A DNA stretch of 7,436 nt, taken from the NCBI RefSeq assembly GCF_002428305.1, contig NZ_DIVJ01000030.1, forward strand, positions 1-7,436, in the 5' to 3' direction. Position 1 is the first letter of the stretch. Each line of letters begins with the position of its first letter. A model generated the notes under the pieces. It made no database searches. It had not been told where the DNA came from and saw only the letters and a program-made list of their open reading frames with translations. Source of the DNA: Flavobacterium sp. UBA6135. GTDB taxonomy: Bacteria; Bacteroidota; Bacteroidia; Flavobacteriales; Flavobacteriaceae. Positions 1-6,202 of this stretch are shown here, in pieces. The translations under genes were made by a program, and so were the position numbers.

Positions 1-15
1 AATTCCCCTGTCTGA

Positions 16-102
16 CCCGATTACAAGATAAAAAACGGAAAAACTGCTTTTGAATTTGCTGTTTTTTCAGGAAATGATGAAATTATTAACTTACTTAAAT
101 AA
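16..102 (+). pseudogene. C-terminal tail of an ankyrin-repeat-like protein, broken or cut at the window edge
   Basis: A 28-codon open stretch ends at TAA (100-102). It begins PDYKIKNGKTAF and ends EIINLLK. This fits one ankyrin repeat: the pattern (GA-x)-P-D-x-K-x-x-x-G-K-T-A, then a helix, then GN-x-E-I-x-x-LL. In the same frame, however, TGA occurs at 13-15, exactly where the preceding GA-x of the repeat should be encoded, so the first 15 bases do not continue the gene. Either the gene is disrupted here, or the left edge joins unrelated sequence. The stop lies 7 nt before the next gene on the same strand, so the two may once have been co-transcribed. The ankyrin assignment rests on a single repeat and is tentative. 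Confidence 0.4.
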
Positions 103-109
103 ATAACTT

Positions 110-880
110 ATGAAGAAAATTACTTTTTTATTATTAATATTATCTGGCTTCTTGAGTTTTTCTCAGCAAAAGTCGACTGGCGATATGACCCTTATTGCAG
201 GTGTAACTGTCAATCTTACTTTAGACAATGGTACCTCTACAGCAACTTTAGTTTTATCAGGACCAAATGATAGATGGTTTGCTTTTAAGTTTGGGGATTT
301 TACACATCCAATGGATGCAGGGGTTGACGGTGTATATTATAATGGAACAACATTAATTGATGGAACTGAAGGAGGATTTAGTGGCCTTGCGACTGATACT
401 TCTCAAAATTGGACAGTTACGGGAAATACACTTTCTGGAGGAACAAGAACAATAACAGCAACTAGAGCACTGAATTCTCCAGATCCAACAGATTATGACT
501 TCAATTATGACAATGATACTATTGATATTGCTTTAGCTCATGGTCAAAATGCAAATTATACTATGAATAGTACTAACGCACATGGGCAATTTAGAAACGC
601 AAACCATAACACTACTTTAACGACTCTTGGTGTTGAAGATTTCTCATTAAACGCAACCCAGATATACCCAAATCCTTCCAATGGAGATTTCAGAGTAAAG
701 ACAAGAACTGGTTTAGACAGGATTACGATTTATACCCAGACGGGTGCTTTAGTCAAAACAATAGAAGTAGGACATCAAGAAGAAACAGAAGTGAATGTGA
801 ACGGTTTGGCTACGGGGGTTTATTTGCTAGAACTTCAAAATTCAAGCGATAAATCTTGGAAAAAGATTATCGTAAATTAA
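110..880 (+). CDS. Secreted DOMON-like protein with T9SS type A sorting domain
   Basis: The protein has 256 residues. Residues 1-19 form a signal peptide (MKK, a leucine-rich core, then SFSQ). Residues about 24-165 are beta-rich with a DOMON-like pattern: WFAFKFG (56-62), then HPMDAGVDGVYY (66-77), ALAHG (141-145) and NAHGQFR (156-162). In heme-binding DOMON domains a Met and a His ligate the iron, and M68 and H158 are the candidates here by position. Residues about 174-256 are a T9SS type A C-terminal domain, starting GVEDFSL, with YPNPSNG (186-192), TGALVKT (211-217) and LATGVYLLEL (233-242). The protein is therefore probably exported by the Sec system, moved across the outer membrane by T9SS, and released or anchored at the surface. 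The sorting domain is clear. The DOMON call is by pattern only, and the substrate or redox partner is unknown. The ATG is chosen because it gives a full signal peptide. Confidence 0.85.
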   Translation: MKKITFLLLILSGFLSFSQQKSTGDMTLIAGVTVNLTLDNGTSTATLVLSGPNDRWFAFKFGDFTHPMDAGVDGVYYNGTTLIDGTEGGFSGLATDTSQNWTVTGNTLSGGTRTITATRALNSPDPTDYDFNYDNDTIDIALAHGQNANYTMNSTNAHGQFRNANHNTTLTTLGVEDFSLNATQIYPNPSNGDFRVKTRTGLDRITIYTQTGALVKTIEVGHQEETEVNVNGLATGVYLLELQNSSDKSWKKIIVN

Positions 881-890
881 ATTTTTAGTA

Positions 891-948
891 AAAGATTAAA
901 ACTTGTTTCATTTGTTTTACGTAGATGAAATAAGTTTTAATCTTTTTT
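891..948 (+). terminator. Strong intrinsic terminator after the DOMON/T9SS gene
   Basis: Arms at 891-911 and 925-945 pair over 21 bp with one G-U pair, around a 13-nt loop. A run of six T follows at 943-948. The hairpin begins 10 nt after the stop codon of the DOMON gene and ends 14 nt before the start of the next gene. It should uncouple the two genes, although they lie on the same strand. The left arm starts with AAAGATTAAAACTTG, so the structure may also work in the opposite direction. Confidence 0.85.
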
Positions 949-959
949 AATCTCTGTTT

Positions 960-1835
960 ATGAAAAAATTACTTTTATTTCTTTTATTGCCTTTTTTTGG
1001 TTTTGCTCAAGACGATTTGTTAAGTAGTTTAGATAGTACAGAAACCAATCAAAGAGTAACTTCTGCTTTTAAATCTTTAAAAATTATAAATCTTGAATCT
1101 ACAAAATTAGCTTCAAAAGGAGACTTTTACTTTATTGTAGCCCACCGATTTGATTATTTTAAAAATGGTTTTGATGATTTTTTCGGATTAGATAATGCCA
1201 ATACGCAACTAAAATTTTTATACGGAGCTACAGATTGGTTAACGGTTCACGTAGCAAGAAGTGGTTTTCAGGAAACGTATGATTTGGCAGCCAAGTATTT
1301 GATAAAATCTCAAATGCAATCAGGTTTTCCGGTAACAATTGTTGGTTTTAATAGTATCGCGATTAATACAGAATTGAAGAAAAAGGATTATCCAAAATTG
1401 TCATTTGACAATCGGTTAAGTTATGTGACACAGCTTTTGATCTCCAGAAAATTTTCTGAAAAGTTAACCTTACAATTGGCTCCTTCCTATTTTCATGAAA
1501 ATACGTTGCAGGATATTTTAGATGAAAACAATCAAGCTATTTTGCCTAATCCACAAGATAACAGTCAATTTGCAATTGGAGCAGGAGGAAGGTACAAACT
1601 CACCAGTAGATGGTCTGTAAATGTTGATTATGCAGCTCATTTGAATAGGACGGATAAATCAATTTATAAAAATCCATTATCTATTGGAGTTGATTTAGAA
1701 ACGGGAGGTCACGTATTTCAAATGCATTTTACAAATTCAAGAGCCATGCATGAATCCGGATATTTAGGTCAAACCAGTGGTGATTGGACAAAAGGAGAAA
1801 TTGCTTTTGGGTTTAATTTAGTGCGTGTGTTTTAA
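960..1835 (+). CDS. DUF5777-type outer-membrane beta-barrel protein
   Basis: The protein has 291 residues, with a signal peptide of about 17 residues (MKKLLLF to GFAQ, then DD). Mature features match the DUF5777 family of Bacteroidota as I know it: AFKSLKIINLEST (36-48), KGDFYFIVAHRFDYF (53-67), FFGLDNANTQLKFLYGATDW (74-93) and a run of alternating hydrophobic and aromatic strands to the end. The last residues, FGFNLVRVF, end in phenylalanine, the usual signal for BAM-dependent insertion of outer-membrane barrels. No catalytic motif is visible. The family function is not established; members are often described near heme or cytochrome genes, which would fit the DOMON-like neighbour, but that link is inference. 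The terminator just upstream suggests separate transcription. Only about 33 nt separate its stop from the stop of the convergent lipoprotein gene. Confidence 0.8.
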   Translation: MKKLLLFLLLPFFGFAQDDLLSSLDSTETNQRVTSAFKSLKIINLESTKLASKGDFYFIVAHRFDYFKNGFDDFFGLDNANTQLKFLYGATDWLTVHVARSGFQETYDLAAKYLIKSQMQSGFPVTIVGFNSIAINTELKKKDYPKLSFDNRLSYVTQLLISRKFSEKLTLQLAPSYFHENTLQDILDENNQAILPNPQDNSQFAIGAGGRYKLTSRWSVNVDYAAHLNRTDKSIYKNPLSIGVDLETGGHVFQMHFTNSRAMHESGYLGQTSGDWTKGEIAFGFNLVRVF

Positions 1836-1837
1836 AT

Positions 1838-1864
1838 AAAAAAGGTGCCAATTACGACACCCTT
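1838..1864 (-). terminator. Probable terminator of the crt operon
   Basis: Read on the - strand, a short stem (AAGG.TG pairing with CACCTT, with one bulged base) is followed by six T, directly after the lipoprotein stop codon. The stem is weak: six pairs around a loop of about 10 nt. There is no T-run on the + strand, so it serves the - strand operon best. The DUF5777 gene that converges from the other side may share the stem. Confidence 0.5.
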
Positions 1865-1868
1865 AGAA

Positions 1869-2255
1869 TTATCTTCTTAAAACTAAAATTCTTTTTTCAT
1901 CGGGATTGTCTTCACTGACCCATTTTTGAACTTTAGATTTATTTTGAACTTTTTTCCATGTTCGTGATAAATCTGAATTATCACTTTTTATCACTATAAA
2001 ATTTTTAGAATCATCCCAACTGAATGGACTCACATCTCTTATTTGTGTGTTGAAAAAATTAAATTCCAAATTTTTATTACCGCGATTGTTGTTGTCAAAA
2101 GACATGGTTCCGATATTGGTTACTCTTGCGGTTTGAAAATTAGAATTTTGAATTTCATAGTGTGTAACCCGCCATGTATCTGCTAATCTATGCGAACAAC
2201 TTGTGAGAGCTAAAACACTTATAATGCCTGTAATAATTGGAATAAATTTTTTCAT
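1869..2255 (-). CDS. Small lipoprotein, possibly lipocalin-like, at the end of the crt operon
   Basis: The chosen product has 128 residues, starting at the ATG at 2255. It begins MKKFIPIITGIISVLALTSC, a textbook lipoprotein signal with lipobox LTSC, so C20 would be lipidated after cleavage. An in-frame ATG 11 codons upstream (2288) is rejected because it would overlap crtZ and bury the signal peptide. The mature part begins with TWRVTHYEI (residues 27-35) and continues to NIGTMSFD (47-54). This W-x-V followed by G-x-M-x-F pattern is seen in many small lipocalin-like lipoproteins of Bacteroidota, but the resemblance is weak. The gene starts only 7 nt after the crtZ stop and is probably co-transcribed. 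A role in holding or moving a hydrophobic pigment at the membrane is possible but is speculation from position. Confidence 0.75.
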   Translation of the reverse strand: MKKFIPIITGIISVLALTSCSHRLADTWRVTHYEIQNSNFQTARVTNIGTMSFDNNNRGNKNLEFNFFNTQIRDVSPFSWDDSKNFIVIKSDNSDLSRTWKKVQNKSKVQKWVSEDNPDEKRILVLRR

Positions 2256-2262
2256 ACTGCTT

Positions 2263-2703
2263 TTATTTAAAGTACTTAAAAGGTACAATTAACATGCCAA
2301 AACACTCTCCTTTTTCTTTACCAGTATGTTTGTGATGCATTTTGTGTGCCCGTCTGACCGCTTTGGCATAACGATTATTTGCATTTCTAAACAATTTAAA
2401 ACGTTGGTGAATAAAGATATCGTGAACTAAAAAGTAGGTCAACCCGTAGGCAAAAATCCCCAAACCAATTGCCAACCCCAGTTCCAAAATGTTATTTTGC
2501 CAAAGCAAAAAGAAAGATATGCTAACAACGGCATAAAAAATAAAGAAGGTATCATTTCGTTCAAACCATGAATCATGGTCTTTTTTGTGATGGTCTTCAT
2601 GTAAATTCCAAAGAAAACCATGCATCACATATTTATGCGTAAACCACGCCATAAATTCCATCATAAAAAAAGTCAAAAAGAAAACTAAAATGTGAATCCA
2701 CAT
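2263..2703 (-). CDS. crtZ: Beta-carotene hydroxylase CrtZ (fatty acid hydroxylase superfamily)
   Basis: The 146-residue membrane protein carries the four histidine clusters that bind the di-iron site in CrtZ enzymes: H23-x4-H28 (HKYVMH), H35-x2-HH (HEDHH, 35-39), H94-x4-H99 (HDIFIHQR) and H120-x2-HH (HKMHHKH, 120-126). All are intact. Hydrophobic segments at about 4-22, 52-69 and 73-92 are consistent with an inner-membrane enzyme. It adds hydroxyl groups to the beta-rings of carotenoids, for example beta-carotene to zeaxanthin, using O2 and reduced electron carriers. Length is close to the 150-175 usual for bacterial CrtZ. It starts 18 nt after the crtB stop. Its substrate needs a cyclised lycopene end, so a lycopene cyclase must be encoded elsewhere. 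Confidence 0.95.
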   Translation of the reverse strand: MWIHILVFFLTFFMMEFMAWFTHKYVMHGFLWNLHEDHHKKDHDSWFERNDTFFIFYAVVSISFFLLWQNNILELGLAIGLGIFAYGLTYFLVHDIFIHQRFKLFRNANNRYAKAVRRAHKMHHKHTGKEKGECFGMLIVPFKYFK

Positions 2704-2721
2704 AATCTGAAAATTTAAAAT

Positions 2722-3561
2722 CTAAATAATATTAAGTCGATAATTTACATAACACTTGGCCAATAATCCAACTTTTTGGTAATCCGGAACACGAATCCGA
2801 GTTGTTTTTATTGCCATTGACGGTGTCTTTTTTAATTTTGAAAGCAGTTTTTTATAATATACATAAGCAGTATAAACGCCAAATTTTGCTTCCAAAGGTA
2901 ATCTTTGAATTCCTTCAAAACCTGCAGCAAAGTCGGCTTCAATTTCTTCAATAATCACTTTTTTGGATGCTTCATCCAATTCATTTAAATCGGTATTGGG
3001 AAAATACGTTCGGTTTAAATCATCATGATCGGCTTTTAAATCACGTAAAAAATTTACTTTCTGAAAAGCAGAACCCAGTCGCATTGCACTGTGTTTTAGT
3101 TCTTCATATTGTTCAATATTTCCATTCACAAAAACTTTTAAACACATTAATCCAACAACATCAGCAGAACCATAAATGTATTCCTGATATTCTTCGTGAG
3201 TTTTATATTCTGTTTTTGTTAAATCCATTTTCATACTTGACATGAAGGCATCTATTAAATCAGATGGAATTTTAAATGCATGAACAGTATGTTGAAATGA
3301 ATTTAGAATTGGGTTCAAACTAATTCGGTTTTTTAATGCCAAATCCAAATCATTCTCAAAAAGCTCAAATAATTCGTCTTTGTTGTAATCATGAAAGGTA
3401 TCAACAATTTCATCTGCAAAACGAACAAAGCCGTAGATGTTATAAATATCTTGTCTGATGGAAGGAGCCAACATTTTTACAGCTGATGAAAATGAAGTGC
3501 TGTATGACCTAGTGACGTTGCGGCTGCAATCAAAGGAGACTTTGTCAAAAATAGATTTCAT
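2722..3561 (-). CDS. crtB: Phytoene synthase CrtB
   Basis: The 279-residue protein is a trans-isoprenyl diphosphate synthase of the squalene/phytoene synthase family. Both Asp-rich motifs that bind Mg-diphosphate are present: D50-EIVD54 and N170-FLRD174 followed by D178. The surrounding family signatures are SYSTSF (19-24), YGFVRFADEIVD (43-54), GSADVVGLMCL (131-141), FQKVNFLRDL (166-175) and RTYFP (184-188). It condenses two geranylgeranyl diphosphates to phytoene at the cytoplasmic side of the membrane. CrtI next door and CrtZ support phytoene rather than squalene as product. The gene follows crtI after 28 nt without a visible terminator, so translation from a shared mRNA is expected. Length is normal for bacterial CrtB. 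Confidence 0.95.
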   Translation of the reverse strand: MKSIFDKVSFDCSRNVTRSYSTSFSSAVKMLAPSIRQDIYNIYGFVRFADEIVDTFHDYNKDELFELFENDLDLALKNRISLNPILNSFQHTVHAFKIPSDLIDAFMSSMKMDLTKTEYKTHEEYQEYIYGSADVVGLMCLKVFVNGNIEQYEELKHSAMRLGSAFQKVNFLRDLKADHDDLNRTYFPNTDLNELDEASKKVIIEEIEADFAAGFEGIQRLPLEAKFGVYTAYVYYKKLLSKLKKTPSMAIKTTRIRVPDYQKVGLLAKCYVNYRLNII

Positions 3562-3589
3562 AGCTTATTTAAAATGGTTTTTTAATGTT

Positions 3590-5050
3590 TTAATCTTGTT
3601 TTTCTATCAACTCAGCAACTAACTTTCCTGAAATTAATGACGGTGGAACTCCTGGCCCCGGAACCGTTAATTGACCTGTAAAAAATAAACTTTTAACTTT
3701 TTTGCTTTTTAATTTTGGTCTTAAAAAAGCAGTTTGTAAAAGCGTATTTGCCATTCCATAAGCATTCCCTTTGTATGAATTATAGTCTTTTATAAAGTCA
3801 TTAACACAAAAAGATTCTTTAAAGATAATATTATTTTTTACTTTTTGCTCAGTAATTGTTTCAAACCGTGTCATTATGATGTTAAAATAGGTTTCTCTGA
3901 TTTCTGGTGTGTCTTCAATTCCCGGTGCTAGTGGAATTAAAAAGATGCCTGCTTCATTGCCTATAGGTGCCGCCGAATCATCTGTCTTTGAAGGGAAACT
4001 TGCATAAAACAAAGGTTCTTTTGGCCAACTCGGTTTGTCATAAATGGCTTTAGCATGGTCTTTAAATGAAACGTCAAAAAATAAAGTATGGTGTTCAACA
4101 TTTTCAATTTTTTTATCAAAGCCAACATAAAATAATAGGGAGGAAGGAGCAAAAGTTTTCTTTTCCCAATATTTTTCTGAATAAGCTCGGTCAATTGGCT
4201 CAAGTAGAGTTTCTGTATGATGGTAATCGGCACCACTCAAAACTAAATCGCAATAGTCTATTTCATCATTAAAACTAATGCCTATTGCTTTTTTGTTTTC
4301 AACAATAATTTTGTCAACAGAAGCATTCGTTTTAAAAGTAACGCCTAATTCACGAGCTAAACTTTCAATTGCCAAAATAACACTATACATGCCGTTTTTG
4401 GGATGCCATGTTCCCATTCCAAAATCAGCAAAATTCATAAAACTATAAAATGCAGGCGTATCTGAAGGTTTTGCTCCAAGAAATAATACCGGAAATTCTA
4501 ATATTTGAATTAATTTATCATTTGTAAAGCGTTTACGAACTTCTTTGCTGATAGTTGAAAAAAACTGTCCAACTTTTAATGCTGTTTCAGGTGTGATTAA
4601 TTCTAATGGAGAGACTCCAGGGCGATACACTAAATCTTTTATGGCAATATCATAATTGCTTTGTGCTTCAGCCATAAATTTTTCAAGAACAGCACCGCTA
4701 CCTTTTTCAACAGTTTCAAAAGTTGCTATAATTTCAGGAAGATTATCAGCAATTGTAACAAAACTATTGACACCAAAATAAACCTTATACGCTGGTGAAA
4801 GTTTAATTAACTCGTAATAGTCGGATGGTTTTTTGTCGAAATCTTCAAAAAAACGCTCAAAAACATCCGGCATCCAATACCATGTTGGTCCAATGTCAAA
4901 AGTGAAATTGTCTTTAATAAGTTGGCGTGCTCTTCCGCCAATTGTAGGGTTTTTTTCAAAGACAGTCACTTGATGTCCTTTTTGAGCTAAATAACAGGAA
5001 GCGGCAAGAGCCGAGAATCCTGAGCCGATGATGTTTATTTTTTTCTTCAT
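3590..5050 (-). CDS. crtI: Phytoene desaturase CrtI
   Basis: The chosen start at 5050 gives 486 residues beginning MKKKINIIGSGFSALAAS. This is the FAD-binding Rossmann motif, with Ala in place of the third glycine (G9-S-G11-F-S-A14). The FAD-contacting stretch FEKNPTIGGRA (31-41) follows. The C-terminal CrtI signature lies at about 456-475, with FFTG then PGPGVPPSLISGK. Length fits CrtI (about 490). An in-frame ATG at 5083 would add 11 residues (MFSFLFTFVKQ) before the Rossmann strand and would start upstream of the predicted -7 element, so it is rejected. The enzyme removes hydrogens from phytoene stepwise to give lycopene or a related polyene, membrane-associated and FAD-dependent. It is the first gene of crtI-crtB-crtZ-lipoprotein and lies 57 nt downstream of the regulator gene. 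Confidence 0.94.
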   Translation of the reverse strand: MKKKINIIGSGFSALAASCYLAQKGHQVTVFEKNPTIGGRARQLIKDNFTFDIGPTWYWMPDVFERFFEDFDKKPSDYYELIKLSPAYKVYFGVNSFVTIADNLPEIIATFETVEKGSGAVLEKFMAEAQSNYDIAIKDLVYRPGVSPLELITPETALKVGQFFSTISKEVRKRFTNDKLIQILEFPVLFLGAKPSDTPAFYSFMNFADFGMGTWHPKNGMYSVILAIESLARELGVTFKTNASVDKIIVENKKAIGISFNDEIDYCDLVLSGADYHHTETLLEPIDRAYSEKYWEKKTFAPSSLLFYVGFDKKIENVEHHTLFFDVSFKDHAKAIYDKPSWPKEPLFYASFPSKTDDSAAPIGNEAGIFLIPLAPGIEDTPEIRETYFNIIMTRFETITEQKVKNNIIFKESFCVNDFIKDYNSYKGNAYGMANTLLQTAFLRPKLKSKKVKSLFFTGQLTVPGPGVPPSLISGKLVAELIEKQD

Positions 5051-5052
5051 TT

Positions 5053-5084
5053 GTTTAACAAAAGTAAACAAAAAGCTAAACAAA
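5053..5084 (-). promoter_or_regulatory. Predicted crtI promoter and operator-like repeats
   Basis: On the - strand TACTTTTG (5066-5059) matches the Bacteroidota -7 element TAnnTTTG. An inverted repeat GTTTA-N7-TAAAC (5053-5069) encloses it. Two direct copies of TTTGTTTA (5084-5077 and 5072-5065) lie 12 bp apart, about one helical turn. No -33 TTG lies at the normal spacing; the nearest is 14 bp upstream, which is too close and may mean the promoter needs an activator. If the -7 call is right, transcription starts a few bases before the chosen ATG. A similar sequence precedes the regulator gene. Confidence 0.5.
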
Positions 5085-5107
5085 TTAAAATAATAGCAGC
5101 ATTATTT

Positions 5108-6004
5108 TTAGAGCATATATGTTAAATCTTTTATGGAACTAAATATTCTTACTTTAGGGAATTGGTTTTGATTTATATGTTCTGTAATTCTGCCAATTGT
5201 CCATAATTCATCTGTCTCATTGTCTATGATTTCTTCATAAAATTCCTTTAGATAATCATTTACTTTATCTTTATCAGGTTCTACAGTCATGTAGGATATA
5301 TAAACTACGTTATTGAAATAACGTTTTATGTCTTTCAAACTGTCAATTGGCACACTTTCGCCTAAATAAACTGATTTGTAGCCACTCAAGATTATTTCAT
5401 AATTGAGGTACATTAGTCCTAGTTCATGGATTTCATTGGAGGGTAAATAAAGTATAAAAACTTTATCCGATTTGGTTGGTTCAAGAACTTGAATTTTTTC
5501 GGTATTGACTAAAAGTTTTTGTTTGATTAGGTAACTAATAAAATGTTCGTGAGCTGGTGAAATGGTATCGGTTTGCCATAGCAGTCCAATTTCATTCATC
5601 AACGGGATGAAAACTTCATAAAAAACTTCTCTAAATGATTTTTCGGCAAGTAAATTATTGTATGTGTTGAAAAATAGCGTGTGATCAAAATTAATCATAG
5701 CCATCTTAAAAGCATTTATTGCATGATTCTTTACACTTTTATCAGATATGATTTCTCTGACCATCGCAGGTATTCTATCTTCCGATAGTTTAGAGATTTT
5801 GGATATTTTATAGCCATGATTATGAAGCAGTGTAATATTTAAAAGTTTTTGTAAACTAGCCAAATCATAATATCTTATGTTTGTGTCTGTTCGCATTGGT
5901 TCCAATACATTGTATCTTTTCTCCCAAATTCTTATGGTATGAGCTTTTATGCCTGATAGGTTTTCAAGATCTTTAATACTGAAGATATTCTTAACGTTGT
6001 TCAT
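5108..6004 (-). CDS. MerR-family regulator with cobalamin-binding domain (CarH/LitR-like)
   Basis: The 298-residue protein has three parts. Residues about 8-77 are a MerR winged helix-turn-helix: FSIKDLENLSGI, then HTIRIWEKRY (22-31) and NIRYYD (42-47). Residues about 90-170 are a four-helix cap of the B12-binding type. It contains W143-x9-E153-H154, the Wx9EH motif that covers the upper face of adenosylcobalamin in CarH light sensors. Residues about 180-298 resemble the Rossmann-like B12-binding domain. E191-I-H193-E-L-G196 fits E-x-H-x-x-G, in which the histidine is the lower cobalt ligand. The later SxL and GG signatures are poorly kept (SYM at 237-239; a single G at 271), so cofactor binding is likely but not certain. 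In the known family, B12-bound tetramers repress carotenoid genes in the dark and fall apart in light. The crt genes immediately downstream on the same strand fit that role. Confidence 0.88.
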   Translation of the reverse strand: MNNVKNIFSIKDLENLSGIKAHTIRIWEKRYNVLEPMRTDTNIRYYDLASLQKLLNITLLHNHGYKISKISKLSEDRIPAMVREIISDKSVKNHAINAFKMAMINFDHTLFFNTYNNLLAEKSFREVFYEVFIPLMNEIGLLWQTDTISPAHEHFISYLIKQKLLVNTEKIQVLEPTKSDKVFILYLPSNEIHELGLMYLNYEIILSGYKSVYLGESVPIDSLKDIKRYFNNVVYISYMTVEPDKDKVNDYLKEFYEEIIDNETDELWTIGRITEHINQNQFPKVRIFSSIKDLTYML

Positions 6005-6025
6005 TTTTTACTTAAATAAGTTAAA

Positions 6026-6057
6026 CAAAAGTACTAAAACTTTTAGTTTATAATCAA
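6026..6057 (-). promoter_or_regulatory. Predicted promoter of the regulator gene with a palindromic operator in its spacer
   Basis: On the - strand TTG (6057-6055), a 21-bp spacer and TACTTTTG (6033-6026) form a good Bacteroidota -33/-7 promoter. This predicts a leader of about 15-20 nt before the ATG at 6004. The spacer contains a perfect 15-bp palindrome, ACTAAAACTTTTAGT (6033-6047, + strand), ending at the -7 element. MerR-family proteins typically bind dyads between the two promoter elements, so this is a likely autoregulatory operator. TTTGTTTA (6029-6022), also found twice before crtI, overlaps the -7 element. Confidence 0.6.
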
Positions 6058-6202
6058 CTTACTTGATTTTTTTTCGTAAAAGTTATGATTGTACTCGCTT
6101 TTGTAAGAAAAAACAAATCTGTTGATGATTCAAACCAACTTAGAAACCTTAGTTTTTTTTATGGTTAAGAAGAATTGACTATTTTTCCAAAAAAAAACAG
6201 AA
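6058..6202. other. Remainder of the divergent intergenic region between regulator and TPR gene
   Basis: This A/T-rich stretch lies between the predicted regulator promoter and the TPR gene start. It should hold the + strand promoter of the TPR gene. I find only imperfect TAnnTTTG matches (for example TATTTTTC near 6180) without a TTG at proper spacing, so I do not place a promoter. An A-rich run immediately before the ATG at 6203 is the only sign of a translation signal. No open frame, repeat or RNA gene is visible. Confidence 0.5.

Noticed and set aside
1..18. 3' end of a tRNA on the + strand at the left edge (AATTCCCC resembles a T-loop end)
   Set aside because: The acceptor strand this implies would end with discriminator C and pair with an unusual 5' end, so the evidence is too thin.
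2256..2288. Longer start of the lipoprotein at 2288
   Set aside because: It would overlap crtZ and place 11 residues before a complete lipoprotein signal peptide.
2439..2621. 60-residue open frame on the - strand inside crtZ
   Set aside because: It is an out-of-frame shadow of crtZ, whose own frame keeps all histidine clusters.
2967..3245. 92-residue + strand open frame opposite crtB
   Set aside because: It lies antisense to a well-supported gene and shows no domain or signal; it is a by-product of crtB codon use.
4066..4272. Short open frames on both strands within crtI
   Set aside because: They are shadows of the crtI frame and have no recognisable protein features.
5051..5083. Longer start of CrtI at 5083 (11 extra residues)
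   Set aside because: It puts MFSFLFTFVKQ before the Rossmann strand that should begin the protein, and it lies upstream of the predicted -7 element.
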